Position numbers and translations under genes: made by a program
In this document: positions 1 to 8,294 of the stretch, piece after piece
Layout of the letters: each line of letters begins with the position of its first letter
Position numbering within the stretch: the stretch's first letter is position 1
The notes under the pieces: generated by a model
Told to the model about the DNA's origin: nothing
Database searches by the model: none
The model's input: the letters and a program-made list of their open reading frames with translations, nothing else
Origin: Azoarcus sp.
GTDB taxonomy: Bacteria > Pseudomonadota > Gammaproteobacteria > Burkholderiales > Rhodocyclaceae
NCBI GenBank assembly: GCA_031268195.1
Contig: JAIRXQ010000066.1
Coordinates: forward strand, 1-47,732
Direction: 5' to 3'
Length of the DNA stretch: 47,732 nucleotides

Positions 1-168
1 ATGCCCCCGGTCGATGTGCTGGTCGCGGCGGGCTACGCCTCCATCGAAAACGGTATCGTCAAAACGCAGGCGGCATTCAAAAACGGCGCACTGACCATCA
101 ATGGCAAGCCATTCGACCCCTCCGTCCTGGGTAAGGGCGGGGACGATGCCGGCGACAACAAAGACTGA
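1..168 (+). CDS. C-terminal fragment of a YdgA-like DUF945 protein (runs off window start)
   Basis: Frame 1 is open from the first base to a TGA at 166-168 and gives about 55 residues. The segment ALVAAGY-like (VLVAAGYASIENGI) followed by LTINGKPFDPS matches the C-terminus of the next gene (LVAAGYVTLEKGI ... TINGKPFDPS), so this is the end of an upstream tandem paralogue. The true start lies outside the window; the ATG at position 1 need not be a start codon. DUF945 proteins are poorly characterised envelope proteins with an N-terminal membrane anchor. Only the tail can be judged here. The spacing of 31 bp to the next ATG suggests one transcript. Confidence 0.75.
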   Translation: MPPVDVLVAAGYASIENGIVKTQAAFKNGALTINGKPFDPSVLGKGGDDAGDNKD

Positions 169-199
169 TTCGATCGTTCCCCTTCGGAGCACATCCCGT

Positions 200-1618
200 A
201 TGAAAACCGCCGCGAAAATTGCCATTGCCGCCGCCGTGGCCGTGGCAATCGCCTACCCCGCCGCCGCCTGGTTCTCGGGCAAGCAAGCCGAAGCCATCCT
301 TGCGAACAACATCGAAATCGCACAAAAACAGTTCCCCGATCTGTTTACGGTCGAACGCACCTACGAGCGGGGAATCTTCAGCTCGAGCGCGACCCACATC
401 GTCAGCATCGGCGAGGCAAAGGTCACGACACGTTCGCGCATCCAGCACGGTCCGTTCGCGGGCGGCTCGTTCGCGCTGGCCGCCTACGACAACGAAACGA
501 CCTTCGAGGGCCTGCCCCCGGAAATCTCCGAACTGCTCCTGGGCGGCAAACCGCTGAAGACGCTTGTCGTCATCCACTCCGAGGACCATGCGCGTGGCGT
601 GCTTTCCCTGCCAGCGTTTGAAAAGGCACTGCCCAACAAAGGCGACGACATGCACATCGCCTTCGGCGGTCTGGCCGTGGAGTGGGATTTGACCGGCACA
701 GTATTGCCTTTGTCGGACATGCATATCAAAAAATACGCCTTCAAGGGCAACCTGCCCTCGCTCGATCTGACCGACAGCGATATCAAGCTCGTAATGAAAG
801 GACTGGAATTCAACACCAATGGCAAGCGCGCTTTCGATGACATCGACTTCTTCTTTCTCGGTAAGTCGAAAATCAGCATCGACGATTTCACGGCCCAGCA
901 CCAGGCCGACGCACCGGGCAAAGCCACGCAAATGCAACGAGCCACCTACGATACCGAAACAAAGAAGAAGGGCGATTTCGTCGTTGTAAAGGCGCTTTTG
1001 GGTTCCGAAATGTTCAAGATGGATGGCCAGAATTACGGGCCGGCTCGCTTCGCGCTTTCCCTCGATCACCTGCACGCGCACGCCTTTGGCGAACTGATCG
1101 AGGGCAGCACGACGTTGCAGTGGAACAGCCTCTCATCTCGCTTTGGCGCTCCAACTTCAAACGCGACGCTCCTGAGCACGATGGCGCTCGTCGCTCCGGC
1201 GACCACGCTCGTCGAACAGGCGCCGATCATCAGTCTGGATCGCATTGCCTACGAAACGCCGCAAGGCCCGGTCACGGCGTCAGCCCGCATCACGATCAAA
1301 GGGTTCCAGCAAGCGGACATCGCTCAGCTGGAACGGCTGCTCAAGAAGATCGAAGGCGAGAGCGAAATCTCGGCTCCGCTCGAATTCATCGTCCAACAGT
1401 CCAAGCAAGAAGACCTCCAGCCGCGCCTCGACGCACTCGTCGCGGCAGGCTACGTCACGCTGGAGAAGGGCATCCTGAAGGCCAAGACGACCTACCGCGA
1501 CGGACAATGGACCATCAACGGCAAACCCTTCGATCCCTCGCAACTGGCCCCGGCCATGCCCGGCAAGGACAAGGACAGCGACGACGGCGGCGAGGCTTCA
1601 GCGCGCAACGCGCCGTGA
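200..1618 (+). CDS. YdgA-like DUF945 family envelope protein
   Basis: This 472-residue protein begins MKTAAKIAIAAAVAVAIAYP, a single uncleaved-looking N-terminal membrane segment or signal anchor, followed by a long extracytoplasmic region. Its length and layout fit the DUF945/YdgA family, whose molecular role is not established. The ATG at 200 was chosen because the hydrophobic anchor starts directly after it; the open frame continues upstream to 101 but that part is not protein-like. The C-terminus (LVAAGY ... TINGKPFDPS) repeats the end of the gene before it, which shows a tandem duplication. The 3' end overlaps the convergent transporter gene by 21 bp. Family assignment is fairly secure; function is unknown. 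Confidence 0.8.
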   Translation: MKTAAKIAIAAAVAVAIAYPAAAWFSGKQAEAILANNIEIAQKQFPDLFTVERTYERGIFSSSATHIVSIGEAKVTTRSRIQHGPFAGGSFALAAYDNETTFEGLPPEISELLLGGKPLKTLVVIHSEDHARGVLSLPAFEKALPNKGDDMHIAFGGLAVEWDLTGTVLPLSDMHIKKYAFKGNLPSLDLTDSDIKLVMKGLEFNTNGKRAFDDIDFFFLGKSKISIDDFTAQHQADAPGKATQMQRATYDTETKKKGDFVVVKALLGSEMFKMDGQNYGPARFALSLDHLHAHAFGELIEGSTTLQWNSLSSRFGAPTSNATLLSTMALVAPATTLVEQAPIISLDRIAYETPQGPVTASARITIKGFQQADIAQLERLLKKIEGESEISAPLEFIVQQSKQEDLQPRLDALVAAGYVTLEKGILKAKTTYRDGQWTINGKPFDPSQLAPAMPGKDKDSDDGGEASARNAP

Positions 1619-2779
1619 CCACGCGTAGAGCAGCAGCAACGACAACAAAAAACACGCCGTCGCTCCCAGCGCGAGCGTGAGCGGCGTCGTCCACAGCAGG
1701 GGCGCGAGCAGCCCGGTGGTCAGCGTATTGACACCGACCTGCACGAACCCCTGGCAGCTGGACGCCATGCCGCGCCGCTCAGGGAAAATGTCGAGCGACA
1801 TCAGGCTCAAGGTCGGCATCACCGAGGCAATGCCAAAATTGTAGAACGCCACCGGCGCGATGATGAGCCAACGCGGGACGGGGCTCAGGTTGAAAGCCAG
1901 TTCCACGACGATGGCGATGGCCATCACGATGAGCGCGGCGCCGATGCTGCGCCGCGCGCTCCAGCGCCCGGCCACGCGCGCCGAAACGAGCGAGCCGAGC
2001 ATCATGCAGCCCACACCGGGCAGGAAAAGCGCGTTCAAGCCGTGCGCGCCCAATCCCAGATGCTCGAAAATGAATTGCGGCGCGGAAACGATGTACAGGA
2101 AATAGCCGTTGAACATCACCGACATGGCCACCGACAGGAGCATGAATTCGCGGTGCGTCAGCACTTCACGGTAGGCGCGCGCCAGCGCCAGCAGCGCGAA
2201 GGGCTGGCGTTTTTCCGGGGCGAGAGTCTCGGGCAGCATGCGCCAGCACATCCATGCCAGGCCACAGCCGAAGAGCGTCAGAAAGACAAAGATCGCACGC
2301 CAGCCGAACATATCCTGCAACGCGCCGCCCAGCATGGGCGCGACGGCAGGCGCGACGCCGAAAATCAGCATCACTTGCGCCATCAGGCGTTGGGCACGCG
2401 CGCCGTCGTAGAGGTCGCGGATCATCGCGCGCCCCACGACCATGCCCGCCCCGGCGCACAGCCCTTGCAGCGCCCGCCCGATCCACAGCCAATGCACCGA
2501 GGACGCAAAAGCGCAAACGAGGGAAGCCAGCGCGTAGAGCAAGGTGGAAGCGATCAGGATCGGGCGGCGGCCGTAGCGGTCGGAGAGCGCACCATGCCAG
2601 AGCACCATGGCGGCGAACGCGCCCATATAAACGGTGAGCGTCTGCTGGAGCTGGAACTTGTTCGTACCCAGATCGGCGATCATCGCCGGGAAAGCAGGCA
2701 GATAAGTATCAATGGAAAACGGGCCGATCGCCGTCAGCGCCGCCAGTAAGAAGGCCAGCCATTGATTTTTTGCCTGCAT
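1598..2779 (-). CDS. Bcr/CflA family MFS multidrug efflux transporter
   Basis: This 393-residue inner-membrane protein has about 12 hydrophobic segments. The N-terminal signature IGPFSIDTYLPAFPAM is typical of Bcr/CflA (DHA1) exporters, and MFS motif A appears near residues 63-73 as GALSDRYGRRP. Members expel drugs such as bicyclomycin or sulfonamides, and sometimes cysteine, by proton antiport; the substrate here cannot be read from sequence. It lies 21 bp downstream of yifB on the same strand and may be the last gene of a ubiK-yifB-transporter transcript. Its stop overlaps the end of the convergent DUF945 gene. Confidence 0.92.
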   Translation of the reverse strand: MQAKNQWLAFLLAALTAIGPFSIDTYLPAFPAMIADLGTNKFQLQQTLTVYMGAFAAMVLWHGALSDRYGRRPILIASTLLYALASLVCAFASSVHWLWIGRALQGLCAGAGMVVGRAMIRDLYDGARAQRLMAQVMLIFGVAPAVAPMLGGALQDMFGWRAIFVFLTLFGCGLAWMCWRMLPETLAPEKRQPFALLALARAYREVLTHREFMLLSVAMSVMFNGYFLYIVSAPQFIFEHLGLGAHGLNALFLPGVGCMMLGSLVSARVAGRWSARRSIGAALIVMAIAIVVELAFNLSPVPRWLIIAPVAFYNFGIASVMPTLSLMSLDIFPERRGMASSCQGFVQVGVNTLTTGLLAPLLWTTPLTLALGATACFLLSLLLLYAWSRRVAR

Positions 2780-2800
2780 GCCGCGTGTGCCCCCAGTGGA

Positions 2801-4303
2801 TCAGGGCGCGCCCAGCCCTCGCCGGTACTGGATCGCTTCGGCCATGTGCGCCGCGCCGGGACGCTCCGCGCCCGCCAGATCGGCCAGCGTGCGCGCCACC
2901 CTGAGCACGCGATGATACGCGCGTGCCGATAGGTTGAGACGTTGCATTGCGGCTTCCAGCAATTTTGCCCCCGCCGCATCCGGCGCACACAGGGCGGCGG
3001 CGCGGCTCGCCTCCAGCCGCGCGTTGGGCACGCCCTGCCGCGACATCTGGCGCGCCCGCGCCACCACCACCCGCGCCCGCACCTCGGCGCTCGATTCGCC
3101 CGCCTGCGCGGTGGCGAGATCGCCAAAAGGCACGGCGGGCACTTCGATGGTGAGATCGATGCGGTCGAGCAGCGGTCCCGACAGGCGCGAACGATAACGC
3201 GCGATCTGGTGCGGCGAACACGTGCAGGCTTTGGCGGGGTGCCCGGTGTAGCCGCATGGACATGGGTTCATTGCCGCCACCAGTTGAAAACGCGCCGGAA
3301 ATTCCGCTCGCCGCCGTGTGCGTACCACGCTCACCGTGCCGGTTTCCAGCGGCTCGCGCAGAGATTCGAGCACCCGGCGATCGAACTCCGGCAGCTCATC
3401 GAGAAAGAGCACGCCGTGATGCGCCAGCGATACCTCGCCCGGCTGCGGAATCGAGCCGCCGCCGATCAGGGCCGCCGCCGAAGCCGAATGGTGCGGGGCG
3501 CGAAACGGCCGCATCCCCCAACGCGCGGCATCGAACGCGCCGCTGAGCGAGAACACGGCCGCGCTCTCCAGCGCCTCGTTTTCGTCCAGCGGCGGCAACA
3601 ACCCCGGCAGGCGTTGCGCCAGCATCGACTTGCCCGTTCCCGGCGGGCCGAAAAAAAGCAGCGAATGCCCGCCCGCTGCGGCCACTTCCAGCGCGCGCCG
3701 CGCCTGTAGCTGGCCGCGCACGTCGGCCAGATCGGGGGCGAGCGCCGCACCCGCGCCCGCTGCCGGTGCGGCGGCGAACGGTTCGATGCGCGCGTGCCCG
3801 GCCAGATGCGCGCACACACCGAGCAATGAATCCACCGGCAGTACCGTCACCTCGCGCGCCAGCGCCGCTTCGGTGGCGTTTGCGCGCGGCAAGGCCAACG
3901 CCCTGCCCGCTTTTCCCGCCGCAAGCGCGGCGGCAAGCGCGCCGCGGATGCTGCGCACACTGCCATCGAGCGAGAGCTCTCCGCAGAATTCATGCCCTTC
4001 GAGCGCGCAAGCCTTGATTTGCCCGGAGGCGGCGAGGATGCCCAGCGCGAGGGGCAGATCGAAGCGGCCGCCTTCCTTGGGCAGATCGGCTGGCGCGAGA
4101 TTGACGGTGATACGCCGTTGTGGAAACTCGAAGCGCGAGGTCACGAGCGCGGCGCGCACCCGGTCGCGCGCCTCGCGCACTTCGGTATCGGGCAAGCCGA
4201 CGAGGGTAAAGGATGGCAGCCCGTTGCCGAGATGGACTTCGACCGTGACTTCCGGGGCGGCCAAGCCGTCGAGGGCGCGAGTGCGGACCAGCGCGAGCGT
4301 CAT
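2801..4303 (-). CDS. yifB: YifB/ComM family Mg-chelatase-like AAA+ ATPase
   Basis: This 500-residue protein has the YifB order: an N-terminal ChlI/Lon-like domain (APEVTVEVHLGNGLPSF near residues 16-32), a Mg-chelatase AAA+ core with Walker A GPPGTGKS at 219-226, and a C-terminal domain (NLSARAYHRVLRVARTLADL). ComM, the studied homologue, is a hexameric helicase that promotes branch migration when transforming DNA is integrated. Start choice: the frame also allows an ATG at 4315, but the sequence GGAGAACGGT sits just before the ATG at 4303 as a good ribosome binding site, and MTLALVRTRAL matches the usual family N-terminus. It follows ubiK at 97 bp. The family is sure; a role in competence here is inference. 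Confidence 0.93.
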   Translation of the reverse strand: MTLALVRTRALDGLAAPEVTVEVHLGNGLPSFTLVGLPDTEVREARDRVRAALVTSRFEFPQRRITVNLAPADLPKEGGRFDLPLALGILAASGQIKACALEGHEFCGELSLDGSVRSIRGALAAALAAGKAGRALALPRANATEAALAREVTVLPVDSLLGVCAHLAGHARIEPFAAAPAAGAGAALAPDLADVRGQLQARRALEVAAAGGHSLLFFGPPGTGKSMLAQRLPGLLPPLDENEALESAAVFSLSGAFDAARWGMRPFRAPHHSASAAALIGGGSIPQPGEVSLAHHGVLFLDELPEFDRRVLESLREPLETGTVSVVRTRRRAEFPARFQLVAAMNPCPCGYTGHPAKACTCSPHQIARYRSRLSGPLLDRIDLTIEVPAVPFGDLATAQAGESSAEVRARVVVARARQMSRQGVPNARLEASRAAALCAPDAAGAKLLEAAMQRLNLSARAYHRVLRVARTLADLAGAERPGAAHMAEAIQYRRGLGAP

Positions 4304-4400
4304 ACCGTTCTCCATGAAATGAAGAACGGATTATGACAAATTATTCAATCATCAAGCAAAATGAATGACCGCCCGGTTCGCACCCCACAATTGTCCCCCC

Positions 4401-4658
4401 TCAGTTGTCCTCCTTTTCCAGTGCCTCGACGCGGACTTCCAGCGCGGCAAGGCGCTCGTTCGCCTTCGCTAGCAGTTCGCGCTGCACCTCGAAGTCCTCG
4501 CGCGGCACGAGTTCGAGATGCGAGAAAGCACCGGCCAGCATGGCCTTGACGTTCTTTTCGATGTCACGCGCCGGGCTGTTGGCCGCCAGCTCAGAGATTT
4601 TGGCGGCCACGCCGTCGAGCTTGGCGCCGAGTTCGTCGAGGAAACGCGGAGTGGTCAT
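4401..4658 (-). CDS. ubiK: UbiK, ubiquinone biosynthesis accessory factor (BMFP domain)
   Basis: The protein has 85 residues. The N-terminal part (FLDELGAKL ... PARDIEKNVKAMLAGAFSHLELVPREDFEVQ) is diagnostic of the BMFP/YqiC family, and the C-terminus (ELLAKANERLAALEVRVEALE) is a coiled coil. In enterobacteria UbiK binds UbiJ and supports the hydroxylation complex of aerobic ubiquinone synthesis; it trimerises through the coiled coil. The gene is divergent from the nitrogen-regulated porin unit and precedes yifB on the same strand. ubiE, another quinone gene, lies about 21 kb away and is not linked. Confidence 0.92.
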   Translation of the reverse strand: MTTPRFLDELGAKLDGVAAKISELAANSPARDIEKNVKAMLAGAFSHLELVPREDFEVQRELLAKANERLAALEVRVEALEKEDN

Positions 4659-4702
4659 GACATCGCTCCCAAAAAAGGTGCGGTGAGTCTATCACCGCGC
4701 GC

Positions 4703-4730
4703 CACGCCCCATGCATCGCGATGGGGCGTG
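4703..4730. repeat. Perfect 10-bp inverted repeat in the ubiK-porin divergent region
   Basis: CACGCCCCAT (4703-4712) and ATGGGGCGTG (4721-4730) are exact reverse complements around the 8-nt spacer GCATCGCG. It lies 44 bp upstream of the ubiK start and about 140 bp upstream of the sigma-54 promoter. It could be a protein-binding operator or an mRNA hairpin. It has no adjacent T tract, so a terminator is unlikely. Confidence 0.7.
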
Positions 4731-4744
4731 ACAAATGCCACAGC

Positions 4745-4761
4745 CGCACCGCAATGGTGCA
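4745..4761. promoter_or_regulatory. NtrC-type enhancer site
   Basis: The sequence CGCACCGCAATGGTGCA has perfect dyad arms GCACC (4746-4750) and GGTGC (4756-4760) separated by 5 bp. It closely matches the NtrC consensus TGCACC-N5-GGTGCA. It is centred about 95 bp upstream of the -24 element of the sigma-54 promoter at 4848, a usual distance for an enhancer, and the downstream genes include glnK-amtB. Binding by NtrC is inferred from sequence and context. Confidence 0.75.
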
Positions 4762-4847
4762 TTCGGACCGCCCCATTTGTTTTCACACCGGACGGCTCAC
4801 GGCCAAAATCAATGTAACTTTTTGTTAATAAACATAATTTTGTCAAC

Positions 4848-4863
4848 TGGCACGGTGCGTGCA
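4848..4863 (+). promoter_or_regulatory. Sigma-54 (-24/-12) promoter for porin-glnK-amtB
   Basis: The sequence TGGCACGGTGCGTGCA matches the RpoN consensus TGGCAC-N5-TTGCA with one mismatch. The invariant GG (4849-4850) and GC (4861-4862) are separated by exactly 10 bp. The predicted transcription start is near 4874, about 60 bp before the porin ATG. Together with the NtrC-like palindrome at 4745, this predicts induction under nitrogen limitation. Confidence 0.8.
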
Positions 4864-4935
4864 TAGCACACCGCGCATGTCACCCTCAGTCCGTATCGTT
4901 TCTTCGCACCCGCACCTTCATTGGAGAAAGGCATC

Positions 4936-5685
4936 ATGCAAAAACGTTTCCGCGCCACCGCACTCGTGGCCGCTTTCCTTCTGCCCGCCGTCGTACAAGC
5001 CGAGGAAGAAGCCAGCCCCCTGAGCGCCAATATCGGCCTCGTCAACGACTACGCATATCGCGGCATCTCGCAGACCAAGGAAAAAGCGGCCCTCCAGGGC
5101 GGCTTCGACTTCAAGCACCACAGCGGCGTGTACATCGGAACGTGGGGCTCGAACGTATCGTGGCTGCGCGATGCCGAAACCGACAAACATTCAGGCAACA
5201 GCGTCGAGCTCGATGTCTATGCCGGCTATGCCAGGTCGTTCGGGGCCTTCGGCATCGACGTCGGTGTGCTGCGCTACAACTATCCCGGCAGCTACAACAG
5301 CACCTGGAGACAGGAAACCGGATTGAAAAACCCGAACACGACCGAGCTTTACGTCGGCGGCTCGTGGAAGTTCCTGAGCCTGAAGTACTCCCGTTCCTTC
5401 ACCAACCTCTTTGGTTGGGAAGATTCCAAGGGCAGCACCTATCTTGATTTGGGCGTCTCTTATGAAGTCATCCAGGATCTGAGCGTCGATGCCCATTACG
5501 GCATCCAGCGCGTCACCGGCCCCGGTTATTCGTACAAAGACTGGAAAGCGGGCGCGACCTACAAACTCGCCGGTTTCGACATCGGCCTGCATTACGTCGA
5601 CACCGATGTGAGCAAGCGCGAAGCGGGCGGCGACAACGATTTGCAGGACACCCGCCTGATTCTTTCCGTCGGCCGCTCGTTCTGA
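4936..5685 (+). CDS. TorF family putative outer-membrane porin (TIGR02001-like)
   Basis: This 249-residue precursor begins MQKRFRATALVAAFLLPAVVQA, a clear Sec signal peptide. The mature part (LSANIGLVNDYAYRGISQT near the N-terminus) is typical of the TorF/gcw_chp putative porin family, and the protein ends in VGRSF, whose terminal Phe is a beta-barrel assembly signal. The ATG at 4936 is preceded by GGAGAAAGG; an in-frame start at 4921 would lie over that ribosome site. The gene follows a sigma-54 promoter and an NtrC-like site and is 26 bp before glnK, so it is probably co-expressed with ammonium uptake. A role in outer-membrane passage of a nitrogen compound is inference. Confidence 0.85.
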   Translation: MQKRFRATALVAAFLLPAVVQAEEEASPLSANIGLVNDYAYRGISQTKEKAALQGGFDFKHHSGVYIGTWGSNVSWLRDAETDKHSGNSVELDVYAGYARSFGAFGIDVGVLRYNYPGSYNSTWRQETGLKNPNTTELYVGGSWKFLSLKYSRSFTNLFGWEDSKGSTYLDLGVSYEVIQDLSVDAHYGIQRVTGPGYSYKDWKAGATYKLAGFDIGLHYVDTDVSKREAGGDNDLQDTRLILSVGRSF

Positions 5686-5711
5686 ATTCAGACTGCTTTT
5701 GGAGAACATGA

Positions 5712-6050
<339 letters not shown>

Positions 6051-6067
6051 TTTCCGGAGAAGCAAAA

Positions 6068-7396
6068 ATGAAAAAACTGTTTGCAACCGTACTGGCAGCG
6101 CTCGCGCTCGGTTTATCGGGCGTCGCGTTCGCCCAGGAAGCGGCTCCGGCCGGAGAGCCGCCGGTCGCGGCCGAAGCAGCCGCCGTGCTCAATTCCGGCG
6201 ACACCGCCTGGGTGCTCACCTCCTCGATGCTCGTCATCCTGATGACCATCCCCGGCCTGGCGCTGTTCTACGGCGGTCTGGCACGGACCAAGAACATGCT
6301 GTCCGTGCTCATGCATGTGTTTGTCATCGTCTGCCTGACCACGACGTTATGGGTGCTGTACGGCTACTCACTGGCGTTCGGAGGCGATGGCACCATCGTC
6401 GCGGGCTTCGACAAGGCATTCCTGAAGGGCATCACCCTCGACAGCCTGAGCGGCGCGATCCCCGAATACGTCTGGGTCGCTTTCCAGGCCACGTTCGCGG
6501 CCATCACCACCGCGCTGATCGTCGGCTCGTTCGCGGAACGCATCAAATTCTCCGCCGTCATCATCTTCTCGGTGCTGTGGTTTACCTTCAGCTACGTGCC
6601 GATGGCGCACATCGTCTGGGGGGGCGGTTTCCTGGGCACGGACGGCGCGCTGGACTTCGCGGGCGGCACCGTGGTGCACATCAACGCCGGAATCGCGGGC
6701 ATCGTCGGCGCATTCGTGCTCGGCAAGCGTCTCGGTTTCGGCAGGGAAGCATTCACGCCGCATTCGCTGACGCTGACGATGCTCGGCGCCTCCCTGCTGT
6801 GGGTGGGCTGGTTCGGCTTCAACGCCGGTTCGGCGCTGGCCGCCAACGGTCTGGCGGGCCTGGCCTTCGTCAACACCATCGTGGCGACCGCCGTGGCAAC
6901 GCTGGCCTGGCTCGCGGGCGAATCGATCTTCAAGAGCCATCCCTCCTCCCTCGGCGCGGCGTCCGGCGCGGTGGCGGGCTTGGTGGCGGTGACGCCCGCA
7001 GCCGGTTTCGTCGGCCCGATGGGTGCGATCTTCATCGGTCTGGCCGCCGGTTTCGTCTGCCTGTGGGGTGTCAATGGCCTGAAAAAGCGAATCGGCGCGG
7101 ACGATGCGTTCGATGTGTTCGGCGTCCACTGCGTGGGCGGCATCCTCGGTGCGCTGCTCACCGGCGTGTTCGCGGCCCCCTCGCTGGGCGGCACGGGCGA
7201 TCCCGAAAAATTCTCCATTGCCGGCCAGCTGTTCATCCAGGCCAAGAGCGTCGGCATCACCATCGTGTGGTCGGGCGTGGCGGCCTTCATCTCCTACAAG
7301 ATCGCCGATCTGATCGTCGGCCTGCGCGTCTCGGAAGACCAGGAACGCGAAGGATTGGACATCGCCTCCCACGGCGAAAGCGCGTATCACTACTGA
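6068..7396 (+). CDS. amtB: Ammonium transporter AmtB
   Basis: This 442-residue protein has an N-terminal signal peptide (MKKLFATVLAALALGLSGVAFA) followed by a short polar linker and 11 membrane segments. Signature stretches include TIPGLALFYGGLARTKNML near residues 58-76, FAGGTVVHINAGIAGIVGA with the first pore-lining histidine, and FDVFGVHCVGGILGALLTG with the second. AmtB trimers conduct ammonium across the inner membrane and are gated by GlnK. The ATG is preceded by TCCGGAGAAGCAAAA, a good ribosome site. The gene is the last of the porin-glnK-amtB unit and is followed by a stem-loop terminator. Confidence 0.96.
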   Translation: MKKLFATVLAALALGLSGVAFAQEAAPAGEPPVAAEAAAVLNSGDTAWVLTSSMLVILMTIPGLALFYGGLARTKNMLSVLMHVFVIVCLTTTLWVLYGYSLAFGGDGTIVAGFDKAFLKGITLDSLSGAIPEYVWVAFQATFAAITTALIVGSFAERIKFSAVIIFSVLWFTFSYVPMAHIVWGGGFLGTDGALDFAGGTVVHINAGIAGIVGAFVLGKRLGFGREAFTPHSLTLTMLGASLLWVGWFGFNAGSALAANGLAGLAFVNTIVATAVATLAWLAGESIFKSHPSSLGAASGAVAGLVAVTPAAGFVGPMGAIFIGLAAGFVCLWGVNGLKKRIGADDAFDVFGVHCVGGILGALLTGVFAAPSLGGTGDPEKFSIAGQLFIQAKSVGITIVWSGVAAFISYKIADLIVGLRVSEDQEREGLDIASHGESAYHY

Positions 7397-7406
7397 TTGG
7401 ACGAAA

Positions 7407-7439
7407 GCCGGGGTGGTTTCCCTATACCCCCACCCCGGC
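7407..7439 (+). terminator. GC-rich stem-loop just after amtB (no T tract)
   Basis: GCCGGGGTGG (7407-7416) pairs perfectly with CCACCCCGGC (7430-7439) around a 13-nt loop. It lies 10 bp after the amtB stop. There is no T run, so it may pause RNA polymerase or protect the 3' end rather than act as a classical intrinsic terminator. Confidence 0.45.
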
Positions 7440-7512
7440 GCGACGTATATCGTGGCGTTCCCGCGAAGTGACATTTTTGTCGCGGCAAAACAGGTGGGCA
7501 CTCGCTCAAAAA

Positions 7513-7545
7513 ATGGTTCCGCGCAACACGCGGGGCCATTTCTTT
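7513..7545 (+). terminator. Rho-independent terminator of the glnK-amtB unit
   Basis: ATGGTTCCGCG (7513-7523) and CGCGGGGCCAT (7529-7539) form an 11-bp stem with two G-U pairs and a 5-nt loop. An A-rich stretch precedes it and TTCTTT follows, which fits an intrinsic terminator in the 226-bp gap before the OmpW genes. No gene is visible in that gap. Confidence 0.7.
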
Positions 7546-7622
7546 GTGCCATCGTTTGACATCGTTGCCATGCTCGCAGATTATCTTGTTTCTACGAATT
7601 GCCCTGAACGGAGGAATCTGTC

Positions 7623-8285
7623 GTGCGTAAACATCTCCTCACGGTGGCCATCGGCGTGCTTGCCCTGTCCGGCACGGCCCTCGCTCACGAACCCGGTGAA
7701 GTCATCTTCCGCGTCGGCGCGGCTCACGTCGCCCCGGATGTGGATAGCTCCAGAGTTAAGGTCGGCGGCGCTCAGACGAACATCAAGGCGGACGTCAAGT
7801 CAGACACCCAGCTCGGGCTGACCGCAAGCTGGATCGTCGTACCGCATTTCGGCATCGAACTGCTGGCCGCCACGCCGTTTGACCATCAGGTCAAACTCAA
7901 GCCCGGCGGTGGCTCGAGTGTCAGGCTCGGCAAGGTCAAACAATTACCGCCGACGCTCAGCGCGCAGTATTACTTCCTGAGCCCGCAATCGCGCCTCCAG
8001 CCTTATGTGGGTTTGGGCGTCAACCACACCTGGTTCTTCAAGGAAAAGCTCGCCAGCGCCCAGAAGGCCAACTATGACGACTTCGAGCTGGAGAACTCTT
8101 GGGGCTGGGCGGCACAAATCGGGGCCGACATCCAGATCGGCAACGGCATGTACGTAAACGCCTCGGTGTGGAAGATCGACATCGACACCAAGGCCAAGCT
8201 CAGACAAGCGAATGGCACGCCAGTCAGCGTCAAGGCCGAACTTGATCCGTGGGTGTATTTCCTCGGTCTCGGCTTCAGATTCTGA
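7623..8285 (+). CDS. OmpW family outer-membrane protein, first tandem copy
   Basis: This 220-residue protein starts at GTG with GGAGG nine bases upstream. The signal peptide MRKHLLTVAIGVLALSGTALA precedes HEPGEVIFRVGAAHVAPD. The body has the OmpW pattern, with PHFGIELLAATPFDH and LQPYVGLGVNHTWFF, and ends YFLGLGFRF with the terminal Phe needed for outer-membrane insertion. OmpW proteins form 8-stranded barrels with a hydrophobic lateral channel and are often tied to stress or hydrophobic-compound uptake. The next gene is a paralogue 9 bp downstream, so the two are co-transcribed. Substrate unknown. Confidence 0.9.
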   Translation: MRKHLLTVAIGVLALSGTALAHEPGEVIFRVGAAHVAPDVDSSRVKVGGAQTNIKADVKSDTQLGLTASWIVVPHFGIELLAATPFDHQVKLKPGGGSSVRLGKVKQLPPTLSAQYYFLSPQSRLQPYVGLGVNHTWFFKEKLASAQKANYDDFELENSWGWAAQIGADIQIGNGMYVNASVWKIDIDTKAKLRQANGTPVSVKAELDPWVYFLGLGFRF

Positions 8286-8294
8286 GGTACGGTC

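Noticed and set aside
98-1081. Long minus-strand open frame of 327 residues under the DUF945 gene
   Set aside because: It is antisense to a gene with a clear signal anchor and tandem homology. Its composition is that of a high-GC shadow frame and no family motif is visible.
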